Shown in pieces: positions 45,719-55,721 of a DNA stretch of 64,000 bases. Below the pieces are notes generated by a model that was given only the letters and a program-made list of their open reading frames with translations, was not told the origin of the DNA and made no database searches. The stretch comes from CAXBNB01 sp040222275. GTDB lineage: Bacteria > Bacteroidota > Bacteroidia > Cytophagales > Cyclobacteriaceae. Where the stretch lies: contig JAVKDJ010000015.1 of the NCBI GenBank assembly GCA_040222275.1, forward strand, positions 1-64,000. The letters run 5' to 3'. The position numbers were made by a program, and so were the translations under genes. The number at the start of each line of letters is the position of its first letter. The stretch's first letter is position 1.

Positions 45719-48565
45719 ATGAGAAAGAAAATGAGTAGAAATTTTACAAAAGCGCTCATGTATGTTTTGATGTTTTTTGCCACTACCCAGGCAATGGCAC
45801 AAACGAGCATTTCAGGTAGCGTGAAGGACAGCAACACCCAGGAGTCATTGCTTGGGGTCAATGTCCTGGTCAAAGGCAAAGTGCTAGGGACGATTTCCGG
45901 AACTGATGGTACGTTTTCACTCAATGTGGAATCAGCCCCACCCTTAACATTGGTGTTCTCCATGGTTGGGTACCTCAGTCAGGAAATAGAAATCACAGAT
46001 ACCCAAGTCAGTGGACTTGATGTTATTCTGGAAGAAAATGTTATCGTTGGACAGGAAGTGGTTGTATCTGCTTCCCGGGTCGAAGAATCCATTATGCAAT
46101 CACCGGTATCTATTGAGAAAATGGATATACTGGCCATTAGAAATGCCCCGGCGGCAAGTTTTTACGATGCACTAGCCAACTTCAAAGGCGTGGACATGAG
46201 CGCCCAGAGCCTCACTTTCAAATCTGTGAACACCAGGGGCTTTAGTGCCAATGGCAATACCCGGATGGTACAATTGATAGACGGAATAGACAATCAGGCA
46301 CCAGGCCTGAATTTTTCTGTCGGCAATGTAGTGGGTATTTCAGATTTGGACCTGGAAAGTGTGGAATTGTTGCCCGGTGCGGCCTCTGCACTGTATGGCC
46401 CCAATGCCTTAAACGGTATTTTGCTCATGAACAGCAAGAGCCCGTTTGAATACCAGGGGCTTAGCGCTACCGCTAAGCTGGGTGTGACCCATGCCGACGA
46501 AAGGGACCATGAGGCTTCTCTCTACAAAGATTTTTCAATCCGCTATGCCAAAGCATTCAACAACAAATTCGCTTTTAAGGTGAACGCTTCCTGGCTCAAT
46601 GCCCAGGATTATATGGGGGTAGATTTCAGGGATAGGAATAGTCAGGAGCTTGAGCGACAAACCAACGACTATGCCCTCAATCGTGCAGCCAACAGGGCTT
46701 ATGATGGTGTCAACGTTTATGGAAATGCCGGCTTCAACCTGGGAACCCAGGTAGCGGACAGGGCGATCGCCATCGGCAATGCTCCAGGCGCAACGCCCGA
46801 GCAAATGGCAACTGCAGCTAGCCTACAGGGTGTACGGTCCTTAATTCCAAATGATGTTTTTTCACCACGTGGATTTAGTGAGTCGAGCTTTGTGGACAAT
46901 ACCACCGAAAGCCTCAAACTCAATGCTGCATTGCACTACAGGATCAACGATGATATTGAAGCCTTTGTACAAGGCAACTGGGGATCGGGGAGCACTGTCT
47001 ATACTGCCAATGACAGGTTTGTTCTGGACAATTTCGTAATTTGGACTGCCAAGGCAGAAGTGAAAGGCTCTAATTTTTACGTGAGGGCATACAAAACCCA
47101 GGAAGATGCGGGCGACAGCTATGCAGCGAATACGCTGGCTACAATAGTGAATCTGCGTGATGGGTATTACAACAATTACCTGGGAGCATTTGTAGGGGCC
47201 AGGGCAAGCCAAAATCCCCTCACAAATGAGCAGGCCCACCTTGCCGCCAGGGCATTTGCCAATTCGCAACAAGTGGTACCAGGCACTTCAGCTTTTGCGG
47301 CCTTGCAAGCTGATATACGGAGTGAACCCATCAATGGATTGTCAGGTGGGGCAAAATTCCTGGACAAGTCCAACATGATGCATTTCGAAGGCGTTTATAA
47401 CTTTTCCAACCAAATAGAAGCAGTGGATTTGGTAGTAGGGGCAAACTACAGAAGGTACAACCTAAACAGTGAAAACACACTTTTTGTGCTGGATGAAAAC
47501 GGTAACGAAGTTGGCTGGGCAGAATATGGAGCATTTGCACAATTGTCCAAATCATTGGCTGACGACAAATTGAAGCTTTCGACTTCCCTTCGATACGATA
47601 AGAATGAGAACTTTGCCAGTCAGTTTTCCCCAAGGGTGTCTGCAGTATATTCACCAAATTTAAACCACAATTTCCGGGCTTCCTTTCAGCGAGGGTTTAG
47701 GAACCCTACAGCACAGGATCAATTTATCGATCTGGATGTGGTGGTACGTAGGCTGGTGGGCAGTAACCAGCTGCTCATAGACAAGTACCACTTGAAGACA
47801 AACCCTGCCTATACATGGCAATCTGTACAGGATGCCAAAGCTTCGGGCAATACTTCAGAACTGGAAGTACACGATTTTAAAGAATTTAAAACAGAAAAAA
47901 TCGGCACCTGGGAAGTGGGGTACAAAGGCCAATTGTTTGACAGGCTGTTTTTGGATACTTATTACTACTACAGCTCTTACACCGATTTTATTGCTGAAAT
48001 ATTGCTGGTACAGTCCACGCCTTCCGGAAGCATTCCGGATGCAAGTTCGGGCGATCCAAATGCATTGGTGAATGGAGGCCTGTCACAGGAATACGGATTT
48101 GACATCAATGCAGATGGAAATGTAACTGCCCATGGATGGGCAGTGGGAGGCGACTATTCCATGGGACAGGGCTGGCACCTAGGGGGCAATATCTCATTCA
48201 ACAAACTGTTGAGCGAAGATGATCTGGTAGCGCAAGGCTTCAGGTCTGCCTTTAATACTCCTGAATACAAGACCAACGTCAATATCAGCAACAGAAATGT
48301 GATTGAGAATTTGGGGTTCAGCATTGCACTGAAATGGCAGGATGCTTACAAATGGGAGTCTGCCTTTAGCCAGGTACGAGGAAACGTAGTACCTTCCTTT
48401 ACCACGGTAGATGCCCAGATCAGCTACAAACTGCCCAGCATGAAATCGATAGTGAAAATTGGTGGATCCAATATTTTCAACGAGCGCTATACCACTTCAT
48501 TTGGTAACCCCAGCATAGGCTCTCTCTACTATCTCTCTATCACCTTCGATGAATTCCTCAACTAA
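45719..48565 (+). CDS. TonB-dependent receptor
   Basis: 948 residues. Signal peptide to about residue 27, then a carboxypeptidase-regulatory-like domain (SISGSVKDSNTQESLLGVNV), then the plug (VVVSASRVEESIMQSPVSIE, then GFSANGNTRMVQLIDG) and a C-terminal 22-strand-type barrel. It imports a large substrate over the outer membrane with TonB energy. No SusD partner follows; instead two SGNH lipoproteins do, so the substrate may be an ester or lipid-like molecule. The barrel ends in a hydrophobic residue pattern followed by Asn. Confidence 0.93.
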   Translation: MRKKMSRNFTKALMYVLMFFATTQAMAQTSISGSVKDSNTQESLLGVNVLVKGKVLGTISGTDGTFSLNVESAPPLTLVFSMVGYLSQEIEITDTQVSGLDVILEENVIVGQEVVVSASRVEESIMQSPVSIEKMDILAIRNAPAASFYDALANFKGVDMSAQSLTFKSVNTRGFSANGNTRMVQLIDGIDNQAPGLNFSVGNVVGISDLDLESVELLPGAASALYGPNALNGILLMNSKSPFEYQGLSATAKLGVTHADERDHEASLYKDFSIRYAKAFNNKFAFKVNASWLNAQDYMGVDFRDRNSQELERQTNDYALNRAANRAYDGVNVYGNAGFNLGTQVADRAIAIGNAPGATPEQMATAASLQGVRSLIPNDVFSPRGFSESSFVDNTTESLKLNAALHYRINDDIEAFVQGNWGSGSTVYTANDRFVLDNFVIWTAKAEVKGSNFYVRAYKTQEDAGDSYAANTLATIVNLRDGYYNNYLGAFVGARASQNPLTNEQAHLAARAFANSQQVVPGTSAFAALQADIRSEPINGLSGGAKFLDKSNMMHFEGVYNFSNQIEAVDLVVGANYRRYNLNSENTLFVLDENGNEVGWAEYGAFAQLSKSLADDKLKLSTSLRYDKNENFASQFSPRVSAVYSPNLNHNFRASFQRGFRNPTAQDQFIDLDVVVRRLVGSNQLLIDKYHLKTNPAYTWQSVQDAKASGNTSELEVHDFKEFKTEKIGTWEVGYKGQLFDRLFLDTYYYYSSYTDFIAEILLVQSTPSGSIPDASSGDPNALVNGGLSQEYGFDINADGNVTAHGWAVGGDYSMGQGWHLGGNISFNKLLSEDDLVAQGFRSAFNTPEYKTNVNISNRNVIENLGFSIALKWQDAYKWESAFSQVRGNVVPSFTTVDAQISYKLPSMKSIVKIGGSNIFNERYTTSFGNPSIGSLYYLSITFDEFLN

Positions 48566-48579
48566 TATTAACCCAGAGA

Positions 48580-50208
48580 ATGATGAAAAATATATTATAT
48601 ACAACCTTTTCAATCATGAGCTTGCTGATATTTGGTGGGTGTATTGATTCTGAAGATGAATTAAAATCTGAGCTGCTGGCCGGAAATAGTCCTGGCGAAA
48701 GCCTTCAACTTAGTTCCGGAACAGCGGATTTTTCAACCTATGTCGCATTAGGAAACTCCTCAACTGCGGGATTTGCGGATGGGGCACTTTACCCTCAAGG
48801 CCAGACCCATTCTTATCCCAGCATGTTGGCGTCACAGTTTACGCTTGCAGGTGGAGGAAGCTTCAATTTTCCGGACATTTCCAGTGGCAATGGTTTTGGG
48901 GGATTGAACTCTGACAACAGTATAAGGGGAAAATCTTTTATCGATATAGCGTCTGCATTGGCGAACCCTGCCAATGCCATACAGTTTACCTCGGGATCGG
49001 CACTGAACCCTTCTTCTCAAAGTTCGATAAACAACTTCGGTGTTCCAGGAGCAAGAATTATAGACGCAGTTACCCCAGGCTATGGGAACTTCAACCCCTT
49101 TTATGGAGCATTCCAGTCTTCAGCCACTGGCTCGATGCTTGGTGACGCTGTAGCAGCCGGAGGTACTTTTTTTAGCGTTTGGTTAGGCAGCAATGATGTC
49201 TTGAGGTTTGCCATCGCTGGTGGTGAAGAAACGGATGACGATAGCACAGAAGGCAATCAAGAAAATTTATTGAATCCAGATCTGCTTACACCGGTTTCTT
49301 CTTTTTCTGACGCCCTGTCGGGTATTTTGGATGCTTTGTCTGCCAATGGTGCCAATGGTATAATTGTAAATATTCCCCCTGTCACCATTCTTCCTTATTT
49401 TCAAATAGTGACCCAGCTTTCAGGTGGTGTCAATTTGATCCCATTGGATGCCCCGACCGCATCAGTTGTAAATGATGGCTATTCAGATTACAATGATGGC
49501 CTGGATGCAGCTGTGTTGTTTGGGGAAATCACCCAGGAAGAGGCGAACAGAAGAAAGATTATGTTTGCTGCTGGGGCCAACCCTCCCGTCATTACAGATG
49601 AAAGCCTGACAAAAGCAGATGTTTCCCTGGCATTTGGTGCACCTCCGGGATCGGTGATTTTACCAAAACTAAGGCATGCAGAGGCTACTGATTTGTTTCC
49701 ATTGCCAGCACTAACGGTGATAGGTCAATTGGCCGACCCTGGAGACCCGACTTCTGTTTATGGTGTGGGGGTTCCTGTACCTGATAAGCACACGTTAACT
49801 TTAGCTGAGCAAGCTGCTATAATTACCCGCTATGCTACTTTCAATGCAATTATTGCAGGGCAAGTGGCAGAAAGGAGCAATTTGAGTATGCTCGATGTTG
49901 GAGTTCAGTTTGCTGATATTTTTGGTTTGTCGGCCCAACAGGCTGCTTTATTGGGTCTGAGTGCTGAAGCACAAGCCGCTGCTGATGGTGTTCCCGGAAC
50001 GATGGTTGATGGCTACAACATGGTGGCTTTGAGTTTGGGTGATGACCTGTTCAACAGTTTGTGGTCTTCAGACGGCATCCATCAAAACCCAAGAGGGTCT
50101 GCTTTGATCGCAAACCAAATGATCCGTATTATAAATGAGGCGCACGGCTCTGAATTAAGGGAAGTAGATGTGCTGAATTTTGCAGCTTTAAACGCCAAAC
50201 TCCCATAA
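48580..50208 (+). CDS. SGNH/GDSL-hydrolase-like lipoprotein, copy 1
   Basis: 542 residues, lipoprotein with Cys21 (FGGC). Block I reads VALGNSSTAGF, with nucleophile Ser60 in GNS rather than GDS. Block III appears as LGSNDVL and the catalytic Asp-His as SDGIHQNP near the C-terminus. The fold probably hydrolyses esters at the cell surface. It begins 14 bases after the TonB-dependent receptor and is a clear paralogue of the gene at 50471, sharing CI(D/N)SEDELKSELL after the lipobox. Confidence 0.85.
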   Translation: MMKNILYTTFSIMSLLIFGGCIDSEDELKSELLAGNSPGESLQLSSGTADFSTYVALGNSSTAGFADGALYPQGQTHSYPSMLASQFTLAGGGSFNFPDISSGNGFGGLNSDNSIRGKSFIDIASALANPANAIQFTSGSALNPSSQSSINNFGVPGARIIDAVTPGYGNFNPFYGAFQSSATGSMLGDAVAAGGTFFSVWLGSNDVLRFAIAGGEETDDDSTEGNQENLLNPDLLTPVSSFSDALSGILDALSANGANGIIVNIPPVTILPYFQIVTQLSGGVNLIPLDAPTASVVNDGYSDYNDGLDAAVLFGEITQEEANRRKIMFAAGANPPVITDESLTKADVSLAFGAPPGSVILPKLRHAEATDLFPLPALTVIGQLADPGDPTSVYGVGVPVPDKHTLTLAEQAAIITRYATFNAIIAGQVAERSNLSMLDVGVQFADIFGLSAQQAALLGLSAEAQAAADGVPGTMVDGYNMVALSLGDDLFNSLWSSDGIHQNPRGSALIANQMIRIINEAHGSELREVDVLNFAALNAKLP

Positions 50209-50291
50209 ACAAGGGTCAGGTTATTTATTAATTTGGACTACCTAAAGTGGGTCCATTTATAAGTTTAAATTTATACTTCAACATTGTGAAT

Positions 50292-50443
50292 GGGGCTGTC
50301 TCAAAAGTATTCCGTCATTGCGAACGGAGTGAAGCCTGCCTGTCGGACAGACATGGCAATCTTATCATACAAGGTGCGATCGAAAGTTGAGATCACTTCG
50401 CTACGCTCGTGATGACGGCTTGTTGGACTTTTGAGACAGCCTC
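50292..50443. mobile_element. MITE-like element between the two SGNH genes
   Basis: Terminal inverted repeats GGCTGTCTCAAAAGT (50294-50308) and ACTTTTGAGACAGCC (50427-50441) are exact over 15 bases and extend, with one mismatch, by two more. Inside, CCGTCATTGCGAACGGAGTGA and a CGCTCGTGATGACGG segment form inner inverted repeats. It encodes nothing. Ends of this type resemble those of insertion sequences, so it is probably a non-autonomous element. No clear target-site duplication was seen. Confidence 0.8.
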
Positions 50444-50470
50444 TATTTTTTTTAAACGAAAAGGAATATT

Positions 50471-52048
50471 ATGTTTGAATCCCTGATAAAAGAAAGAAAG
50501 TTAGTACTTGCTTTGTTCTTGTTGATATCATGCGTTGTTTTAGAAGGGTGTATAAATTCAGAAGATGAACTGAAGTCAGAATTGCTGTCATCGAACCAAC
50601 CGGGGGAAAGTGCCCAGGTAAGCCCGGGTACGGCCGATTTTTCGAAATATGTGGCGGTGGGCAATTCGCTCACGGCAGGGTTTATGGATGCCGCTTTATA
50701 CAATGGAGGGCAGGTATATAGTTATGCCAATCTCCTGTCAAAAGAAATGCGGTTGGCCGGTGGAGGCAGTTTTAACCAGCCTGATATCAACTCCGTGAAT
50801 GGATATAATGTGAGTGTGTCTGACCCTGAAAACGGAATAATTTTGGGGCGGTTTGTGTTGAATACGAGCATACCCGGACCTGAACCACTCGCTGACGGTG
50901 ACCTCACCTCAATATTGACCCCATATACAGGTAGTGTCAATAATTTTGGAGTACCAGCCGCAAGGGTAGTGGATATAGTAGTGCCGGCTTATGGCACACC
51001 TGATTTAAATGGTGATATGATCCCTGAAGGAAATCCCTTTTATGTTCGGTTTGCCTCTGACCCGGGAAATTCCACTGTGTTGGGCGATGCAGCAGCAGCC
51101 AATGGTTCGTTTGTGAGCATTTGGATTGGGCAAAACGATTTGCTCGGCTACCTGACGAGTGGTGGTACTTCGGCTGACGTGGAAGACAATCCGGCAGCCA
51201 TCCAAAGCCCTTCGTCACTGACTGACGTGGCATATTTCACAGATGCCTTATCGGCTGTGGTTGGTACTATGACTGGTGGGGGACAGAAAGGAGGCGTTAT
51301 AGCTAATTTGCTGGATGCAACCTTCACCCCTTTCTTCAGGGCAGTACCTTACAATGCCATTCCTTTGAATGCTGCTACGGCTGCATTCCTCATGGCAGGC
51401 CCCAATGGGGATGATGGTTTCAACGACTACAATGATGGATTGGATCAGTTGGCATTTTTAGGACTGATCACCCAGGCTGATGCGGATGCCCGAAAGGTGA
51501 ATTTGGTGGCTGGTGCCAATCCAATATTAATGGAAGACGATCAGCTTGAAGACATTTCCCAGTATGACCCATCACTGGAGGGTAGGGGACAAATGAGGCC
51601 TATGAAACCGGGCGAATTGCCCCTTCTGACATCTGCAACTGTGCTCAATACCCAGCCGGAAGGCTTGCCGGCCACTGCCGTATATGGGGTTACCTGGCCC
51701 TTACCGGAAATGTACACTTTGGCCGCTGACGAGCTGGCCCGACATGCCGATAGGTTGGCAGATTTCAATGCGACGATTTCTGCGCAAGCTACGGCTAATA
51801 ACCTGGCATTGGTAGATGCCTATGCCATTATGCGGGGTATTGCCGCGGGAGGAGGTGTAGAAGTTGAAGGTCAGATGCTCCTTCCGGATTTTTCACCCAA
51901 CGGGGTTTTTTCAACGGATGGGATACACCCAAACCCAAGGGGTCAGGCAATTTTGGCCAATGCCTTCATTGATGCGATCAACACCCAGTATGGTTCGACT
52001 TTGCAGAAAGTGGACGTGCTAAACCTACCAGGTGTAAGTTTCAAATAG
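50471..52048 (+). CDS. SGNH/GDSL-hydrolase-like lipoprotein, copy 2
   Basis: 525 residues, lipoprotein with Cys27 (LEGC). Block I is VAVGNSLTAGF with Ser66; IGQNDLL is block III and TDGIHPNP the Asp-His block. It is similar throughout to the gene at 48580 and is the product of a tandem duplication; the mobile element at 50292-50443 lies between. It may be expressed from its own promoter now. A strong terminator follows. Confidence 0.85.
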   Translation: MFESLIKERKLVLALFLLISCVVLEGCINSEDELKSELLSSNQPGESAQVSPGTADFSKYVAVGNSLTAGFMDAALYNGGQVYSYANLLSKEMRLAGGGSFNQPDINSVNGYNVSVSDPENGIILGRFVLNTSIPGPEPLADGDLTSILTPYTGSVNNFGVPAARVVDIVVPAYGTPDLNGDMIPEGNPFYVRFASDPGNSTVLGDAAAANGSFVSIWIGQNDLLGYLTSGGTSADVEDNPAAIQSPSSLTDVAYFTDALSAVVGTMTGGGQKGGVIANLLDATFTPFFRAVPYNAIPLNAATAAFLMAGPNGDDGFNDYNDGLDQLAFLGLITQADADARKVNLVAGANPILMEDDQLEDISQYDPSLEGRGQMRPMKPGELPLLTSATVLNTQPEGLPATAVYGVTWPLPEMYTLAADELARHADRLADFNATISAQATANNLALVDAYAIMRGIAAGGGVEVEGQMLLPDFSPNGVFSTDGIHPNPRGQAILANAFIDAINTQYGSTLQKVDVLNLPGVSFK

Positions 52049-52070
52049 GGGAAAAACAAAAGAATTGTAA

Positions 52071-52107
52071 AAAAAGGCTTTTCTGTCGCTGGCAGAAAAG
52101 CCTTTTT
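52071..52107. terminator. Strong bidirectional terminator
   Basis: Perfect 15-bp arms, AAAAAGGCTTTTCTG and CAGAAAAGCCTTTTT, around a 7-base loop. It lies between the convergent ends at 52048 and 52127. Confidence 0.95.
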
Positions 52108-52126
52108 TATTTTGATCCATCGCCTT

Positions 52127-52606
52127 TCAGTCAGATGACTTTTGTAGTGCCTTAAACTCCTTCAATTTTTTCAGTACCTGTTGGCGTACTTTGTTCCTGA
52201 GAACTGGCGACCAACCCAACAATAGGCCTGGCAGGCCAAGTGCCATAGAAGACCACCTCCAGAAACTAAAGGAATCTGTATGGGAGATGATATGCCCCTG
52301 ATTGAAAGAGAAGCGCGCCTTGATCTTGTTGTGCACTTTTCTTTTTTTAATGCCAAATTCGTATTGGGCCTCCCAATCTACCCCGCCAGCCTGGTTGTCT
52401 GCCCATTCATTGGAGTATGTGATCTTTAAATCCCCACCTCTGGACAAAAGCATTCGCCACATCAGGCAGGCATCTTCGGAATTGAGTGGGCCGAAAGCCG
52501 GATCTTCAAATGCCACATTATGACCATAGCAGGCAAGCATGCCTTCTACATCCTTTTTCGCAAAAGCGTCATAAAATTTTCTGATGAGCTTTAAATTTTC
52601 TTCCAT
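52127..52606 (-). CDS. NTF2-like (SnoaL/ketosteroid-isomerase-type) protein
   Basis: 159 residues, cytoplasmic. The N-terminus LIRKFYDAFAKKDVEGMLACYG and FEDPAFG, then a SFSFWRWSSMALG segment, fit the SnoaL-like NTF2 fold. The C-terminal ~30 residues are basic and may touch membrane. Function unknown; many Bacteroidota carry such a stand-alone gene. Confidence 0.8.
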   Translation of the reverse strand: MEENLKLIRKFYDAFAKKDVEGMLACYGHNVAFEDPAFGPLNSEDACLMWRMLLSRGGDLKITYSNEWADNQAGGVDWEAQYEFGIKKRKVHNKIKARFSFNQGHIISHTDSFSFWRWSSMALGLPGLLLGWSPVLRNKVRQQVLKKLKEFKALQKSSD

Positions 52607-52752
52607 TGGCAGAAGTTTGTGGGTGAAACGTTGAATTGACTGATTAGCCTGGAGGCAACCAGTTTATCTCAGCTGGATTGATGTGTTTGAAGTTAGCGAT
52701 ATTGGTGGATAGTTCCTACCAAACCAAGCGCTTTGTGATGGACATACATCCC

Positions 52753-54435
52753 TTAGATGCTGTCGATAAAATCTACCAGGCTCACCTCCCTTTCCAGCCC
52801 AAATTTTTTTCTCAACCTGTACCTGGAAGTGTGGGCACTTTCGGCAGATATGCCAAGTAAACGTGCCATTTCCTTACCAGTAAAATTCAATTTCAACAAA
52901 GCACATATTTTGAGGTCATATTGATTGAGCGAGGGAAACCGTTCTTTCAGACGCTCATAAAAACCCTCATTCACATCAATAAACCGGCTTTCAAATTCTT
53001 TCCAGTTGTCAGTGGCGTTGAGGTTGATGGTTTTCACCAGTTTGTTGATTTCCCTGGTGTCGGGTTTTTTGCTGAGTTCCTTGAGGCCTGCCTTCAGTTC
53101 TGATAGAAGTTCGTCTTTTTCTATTAGCCGCACGGCGGACCCGGTCAGTTCCTTGTTTTTAAGGCTGAGGATTTCCTGAGCCTTTTGGTTTTCCAGCTTT
53201 TGTTTCTGTTCAAGCATTGCTTTCTCTGCTTTGTGTCTGGACTGTATATATCTAAAGAGTAAAAAACCGGTTGCGATTAGAAAAACAAGCGTTACGGCCA
53301 ATATGGTAAACTTCAACAACCAAATCCTGTCTTCCCGTTCCAGAAGTGCCAAACGCTGTTCGCTGGCCAGTTTTTCCTGCTTTTCTTTTTCAATCCTAAA
53401 ATCATCTTTGATCTCCAGCAGGTATTTGTTGTTGGGGCTTCTGCTGCTGTACAGGGACGTATTGATGGCGTTTGCCCGGATAAGGCTTTCGTAAGCACGA
53501 GTAGGCTTGTCCATTTTTAGATACAGCTCTGAGAGTTTTTCATATACATCCGGCACATAATTTAAATGCCGTTTGTAGTCATTGGCATTGCGGAGCGCAT
53601 TTTGGTAAGATTTTTCGCTCTCTTCATATCGGCCATCCCCCATGTACAGATCGCCCATGAGTGTATAGAGCACTACGAGATAGCTGGGTAAATCTTTCTT
53701 CACCACCTTCTCTACCTGTAGCAGTGTCTGTTCGGCCTCTGTATATTTTTCTTCCTGAATAAGTAGGTACGCATATTCCGCTTCTAGTAGCGTACTGTCC
53801 AATTTGTTGGGGCCCAGCACCATCCGGCAACTGTCTAGATACGCCCTGGCGGTGGTTACATTGAGGTCATAGCGGTAGTGGATGGCCAGGGGCCTGTAGT
53901 TGTTCAAAAGTAACGTTGGGGCCAGAGTGCCATCAGCTACGAGTTTCTTGTTGATGTTCAGGGCTTTCAGGTAATATTTCAATGCCTCATCGCGGCGCTC
54001 ATACAATGAATACAGTATAGCCAGTCCGTTGTAGCTTTTTGCCTTGGATGCTTCGTCCCTGATGCCATCGGCCAGCAAAAGTGCTTTCCAATAGCCGTCG
54101 TAGGATTGCTGGAAGTTTATCCTGCTACAGTACAGCAAAGACACTGCGTTCAGGTTTTCAATGGCCCCAAGTGTGTCTCCATTGGATAATTTTTCTTCCC
54201 ACGTAACATCAGTTTCTTCAATGAATTCATGCTGAATTGAAAAAATAATGGAATCCAACGCTGGAAAGTCAGTTGATATATGGGTAACTGCGCGTATGTC
54301 CTGTGCTACAACAGGAGCCAGACCCAGGTTGGTACATAAAGCATAGAACACCAACGCAATAAGCGTCTTTTGCCAATCTATTTTATGGATTGGCACAAAG
54401 GTTAAATTTACGGTTTGAGCTTTAGTACTAGGCAT
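52753..54435 (-). CDS. TPR membrane regulator with C-terminal LuxR-type helix-turn-helix
   Basis: 560 residues. A hydrophobic segment at about 25-43 with VVAQ serves as signal. About five to six tetratricopeptide repeats cover 95-345. A membrane helix at about 373-393 leads to a coiled coil (395-470) and a helix-turn-helix at about 510-550 (GKEMARLLGISAESAHTSRYRLRKK). This periplasmic-TPR/cytoplasmic-HTH design is common in Bacteroidota one-component regulators. Ligand and targets are unknown. It reads away from the metal operon and is 262 bases from it. Confidence 0.85.
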   Translation of the reverse strand: MPSTKAQTVNLTFVPIHKIDWQKTLIALVFYALCTNLGLAPVVAQDIRAVTHISTDFPALDSIIFSIQHEFIEETDVTWEEKLSNGDTLGAIENLNAVSLLYCSRINFQQSYDGYWKALLLADGIRDEASKAKSYNGLAILYSLYERRDEALKYYLKALNINKKLVADGTLAPTLLLNNYRPLAIHYRYDLNVTTARAYLDSCRMVLGPNKLDSTLLEAEYAYLLIQEEKYTEAEQTLLQVEKVVKKDLPSYLVVLYTLMGDLYMGDGRYEESEKSYQNALRNANDYKRHLNYVPDVYEKLSELYLKMDKPTRAYESLIRANAINTSLYSSRSPNNKYLLEIKDDFRIEKEKQEKLASEQRLALLEREDRIWLLKFTILAVTLVFLIATGFLLFRYIQSRHKAEKAMLEQKQKLENQKAQEILSLKNKELTGSAVRLIEKDELLSELKAGLKELSKKPDTREINKLVKTINLNATDNWKEFESRFIDVNEGFYERLKERFPSLNQYDLKICALLKLNFTGKEMARLLGISAESAHTSRYRLRKKFGLEREVSLVDFIDSI

Positions 54436-54627
54436 TATTCTTGTCAGCAGGGGAAAATCCCCAAATGATTTTCACTGACTTTATTACAATTTTATCATTT
54501 ATCCTCAGGATAAGAAAGTTCTTTGCGTGCTATATTCAGCGCTATGGTTGAAACTTGCTAAGTTTTCCACCTACAAACTTTTAGAGTAGCTGTAACTCAT
54601 ATTCGGTGTGGTAGGATCTAGAATTTA

Positions 54628-54689
54628 AGTTTTTACTTAAAAACTAAACTATATCACCATAACAACGTTTTAGTAATTGCTAAAACATT
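54628..54689. promoter_or_regulatory. Two operator-like palindromes before the ArsR-type gene
   Basis: AGTTTTTA CT TAAAAACT at 54628-54645 is exact. AACGTTTTAG TAATTG CTAAAACATT at 54664-54689 pairs at 9 of 10 positions and ends 8 bases before the ATG at 54698. Both share a GTTTT(A/T)-type half. They are good candidates for autorepression by the metal-sensing regulator. Confidence 0.65.
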
Positions 54690-54697
54690 AAAATACT

Positions 54698-55072
54698 ATG
54701 AGCAACACATGTATCAGAGTACTGGCAGATGTCAATCAAATAAGGGTTTGCAAAGAAAAGTTGAGCGAGCTGGATGCGCAACTTTTGCATGCCACCAAAA
54801 TCTTCAACTTAGCTGGAAATGCGGCACGCCTTAAAATCCTTTTATTGCTTCACATGGAAGATCAAATGTGCCCATGCGACTTGAGTGATATTTTGGGAAT
54901 ATCCGTAGGAGGTGTGTCCCAGCACCTTAGAAAGTTAAAAGATGGTGGTATCGTGAAAGACAAAAAGGTAGGGCAAACCGTATTTTACTCTTTAATACAC
55001 GAGAACCTGGGTATTGTAAATCCTGTGTTGGAGAATTTGGGAGGTCAAAACCAAAAAGAACCTGTATCATGA
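54698..55072 (+). CDS. ArsR/SmtB-family metal sensor, CadC-like
   Basis: 124 residues with a winged helix (DLSDILGISVGGVSQHLRKLKDGG). Cys58 and Cys60 (MCPCDLSD) match the positions of the CxC metal ligands of CadC, and Cys5 and Cys18 can supply the N-terminal ligands of an alpha3N-type site. It should release DNA on binding a soft metal such as Hg, Cd or Pb. It leads a five-gene operon and overlaps merTP by 4 bases. Confidence 0.9.
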   Translation: MSNTCIRVLADVNQIRVCKEKLSELDAQLLHATKIFNLAGNAARLKILLLLHMEDQMCPCDLSDILGISVGGVSQHLRKLKDGGIVKDKKVGQTVFYSLIHENLGIVNPVLENLGGQNQKEPVS

Positions 55073-55710
55073 GCAGTGTTAGCAAAAAACTTAAAAAAAC
55101 AGGTTTCTTGTCAAGAAGTGTAGGAGCTGGATTATTGGCGGCAGTGGCGGCTTCATTGTGTTGTGTCACTCCTGTATTTTCTTTACTTGCGGGAATTGGC
55201 GGTATAGCTGCCACATTTTCCTGGATGGAACCGTTTCGCCCATACCTGATAGGCTTAACTTTGGTTACATTAGGGTTTGCCTGGTATCAGAAACTAAAAG
55301 CTCGCTCAACAGAAGAGGTGACATGCGCCTGTGATGAAGAATTGACTTTTTGGCAATCCAAAAAATTTCTCTCGATCGTTACAATCTTCGCTATTGTCAT
55401 GGTAGCGTTTCCCTACTACTCTGGAATTTTCTACCCGGAAAATTCAAACAAAAAAATCTTGGTGGCATCTGAAAGAAACCTTGTGGAAGCACAATTGGAA
55501 ATCCGGGGAATGACCTGCGTTGGTTGCGAGCACAGCGTAAATCACGCATTGAATAGTGTTGAAGGTGTCATAAAAGCCTCATCCTCATACAAATTGAATA
55601 AGGCATCCGTCACTTTTGATCAATCCGAAGTGACTTTGGAATGGTTAATTCAGGCAGTTGAGACAGAGACTGGATACGAGGTAGTCGAAAAAAGAATTGT
55701 TAAACAATAA
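55069..55710 (+). CDS. MerTP fusion, mercuric ion transporter
   Basis: 213 residues. Residues 1-125 resemble MerT: three membrane segments, the first with the Cys31-Cys32 pair, and a cytoplasmic loop with Cys86 and Cys88 (CACDE). Residues about 138-210 are a MerP-like heavy-metal-associated domain with GMTCVGC (Cys150, Cys153). Such MerTP fusions carry Hg(II) inward to a reductase in known systems. No merA is in the operon. Confidence 0.92.
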   Translation: MSSVSKKLKKTGFLSRSVGAGLLAAVAASLCCVTPVFSLLAGIGGIAATFSWMEPFRPYLIGLTLVTLGFAWYQKLKARSTEEVTCACDEELTFWQSKKFLSIVTIFAIVMVAFPYYSGIFYPENSNKKILVASERNLVEAQLEIRGMTCVGCEHSVNHALNSVEGVIKASSSYKLNKASVTFDQSEVTLEWLIQAVETETGYEVVEKRIVKQ

Positions 55711-55721
55711 ACCAAAAAGAA

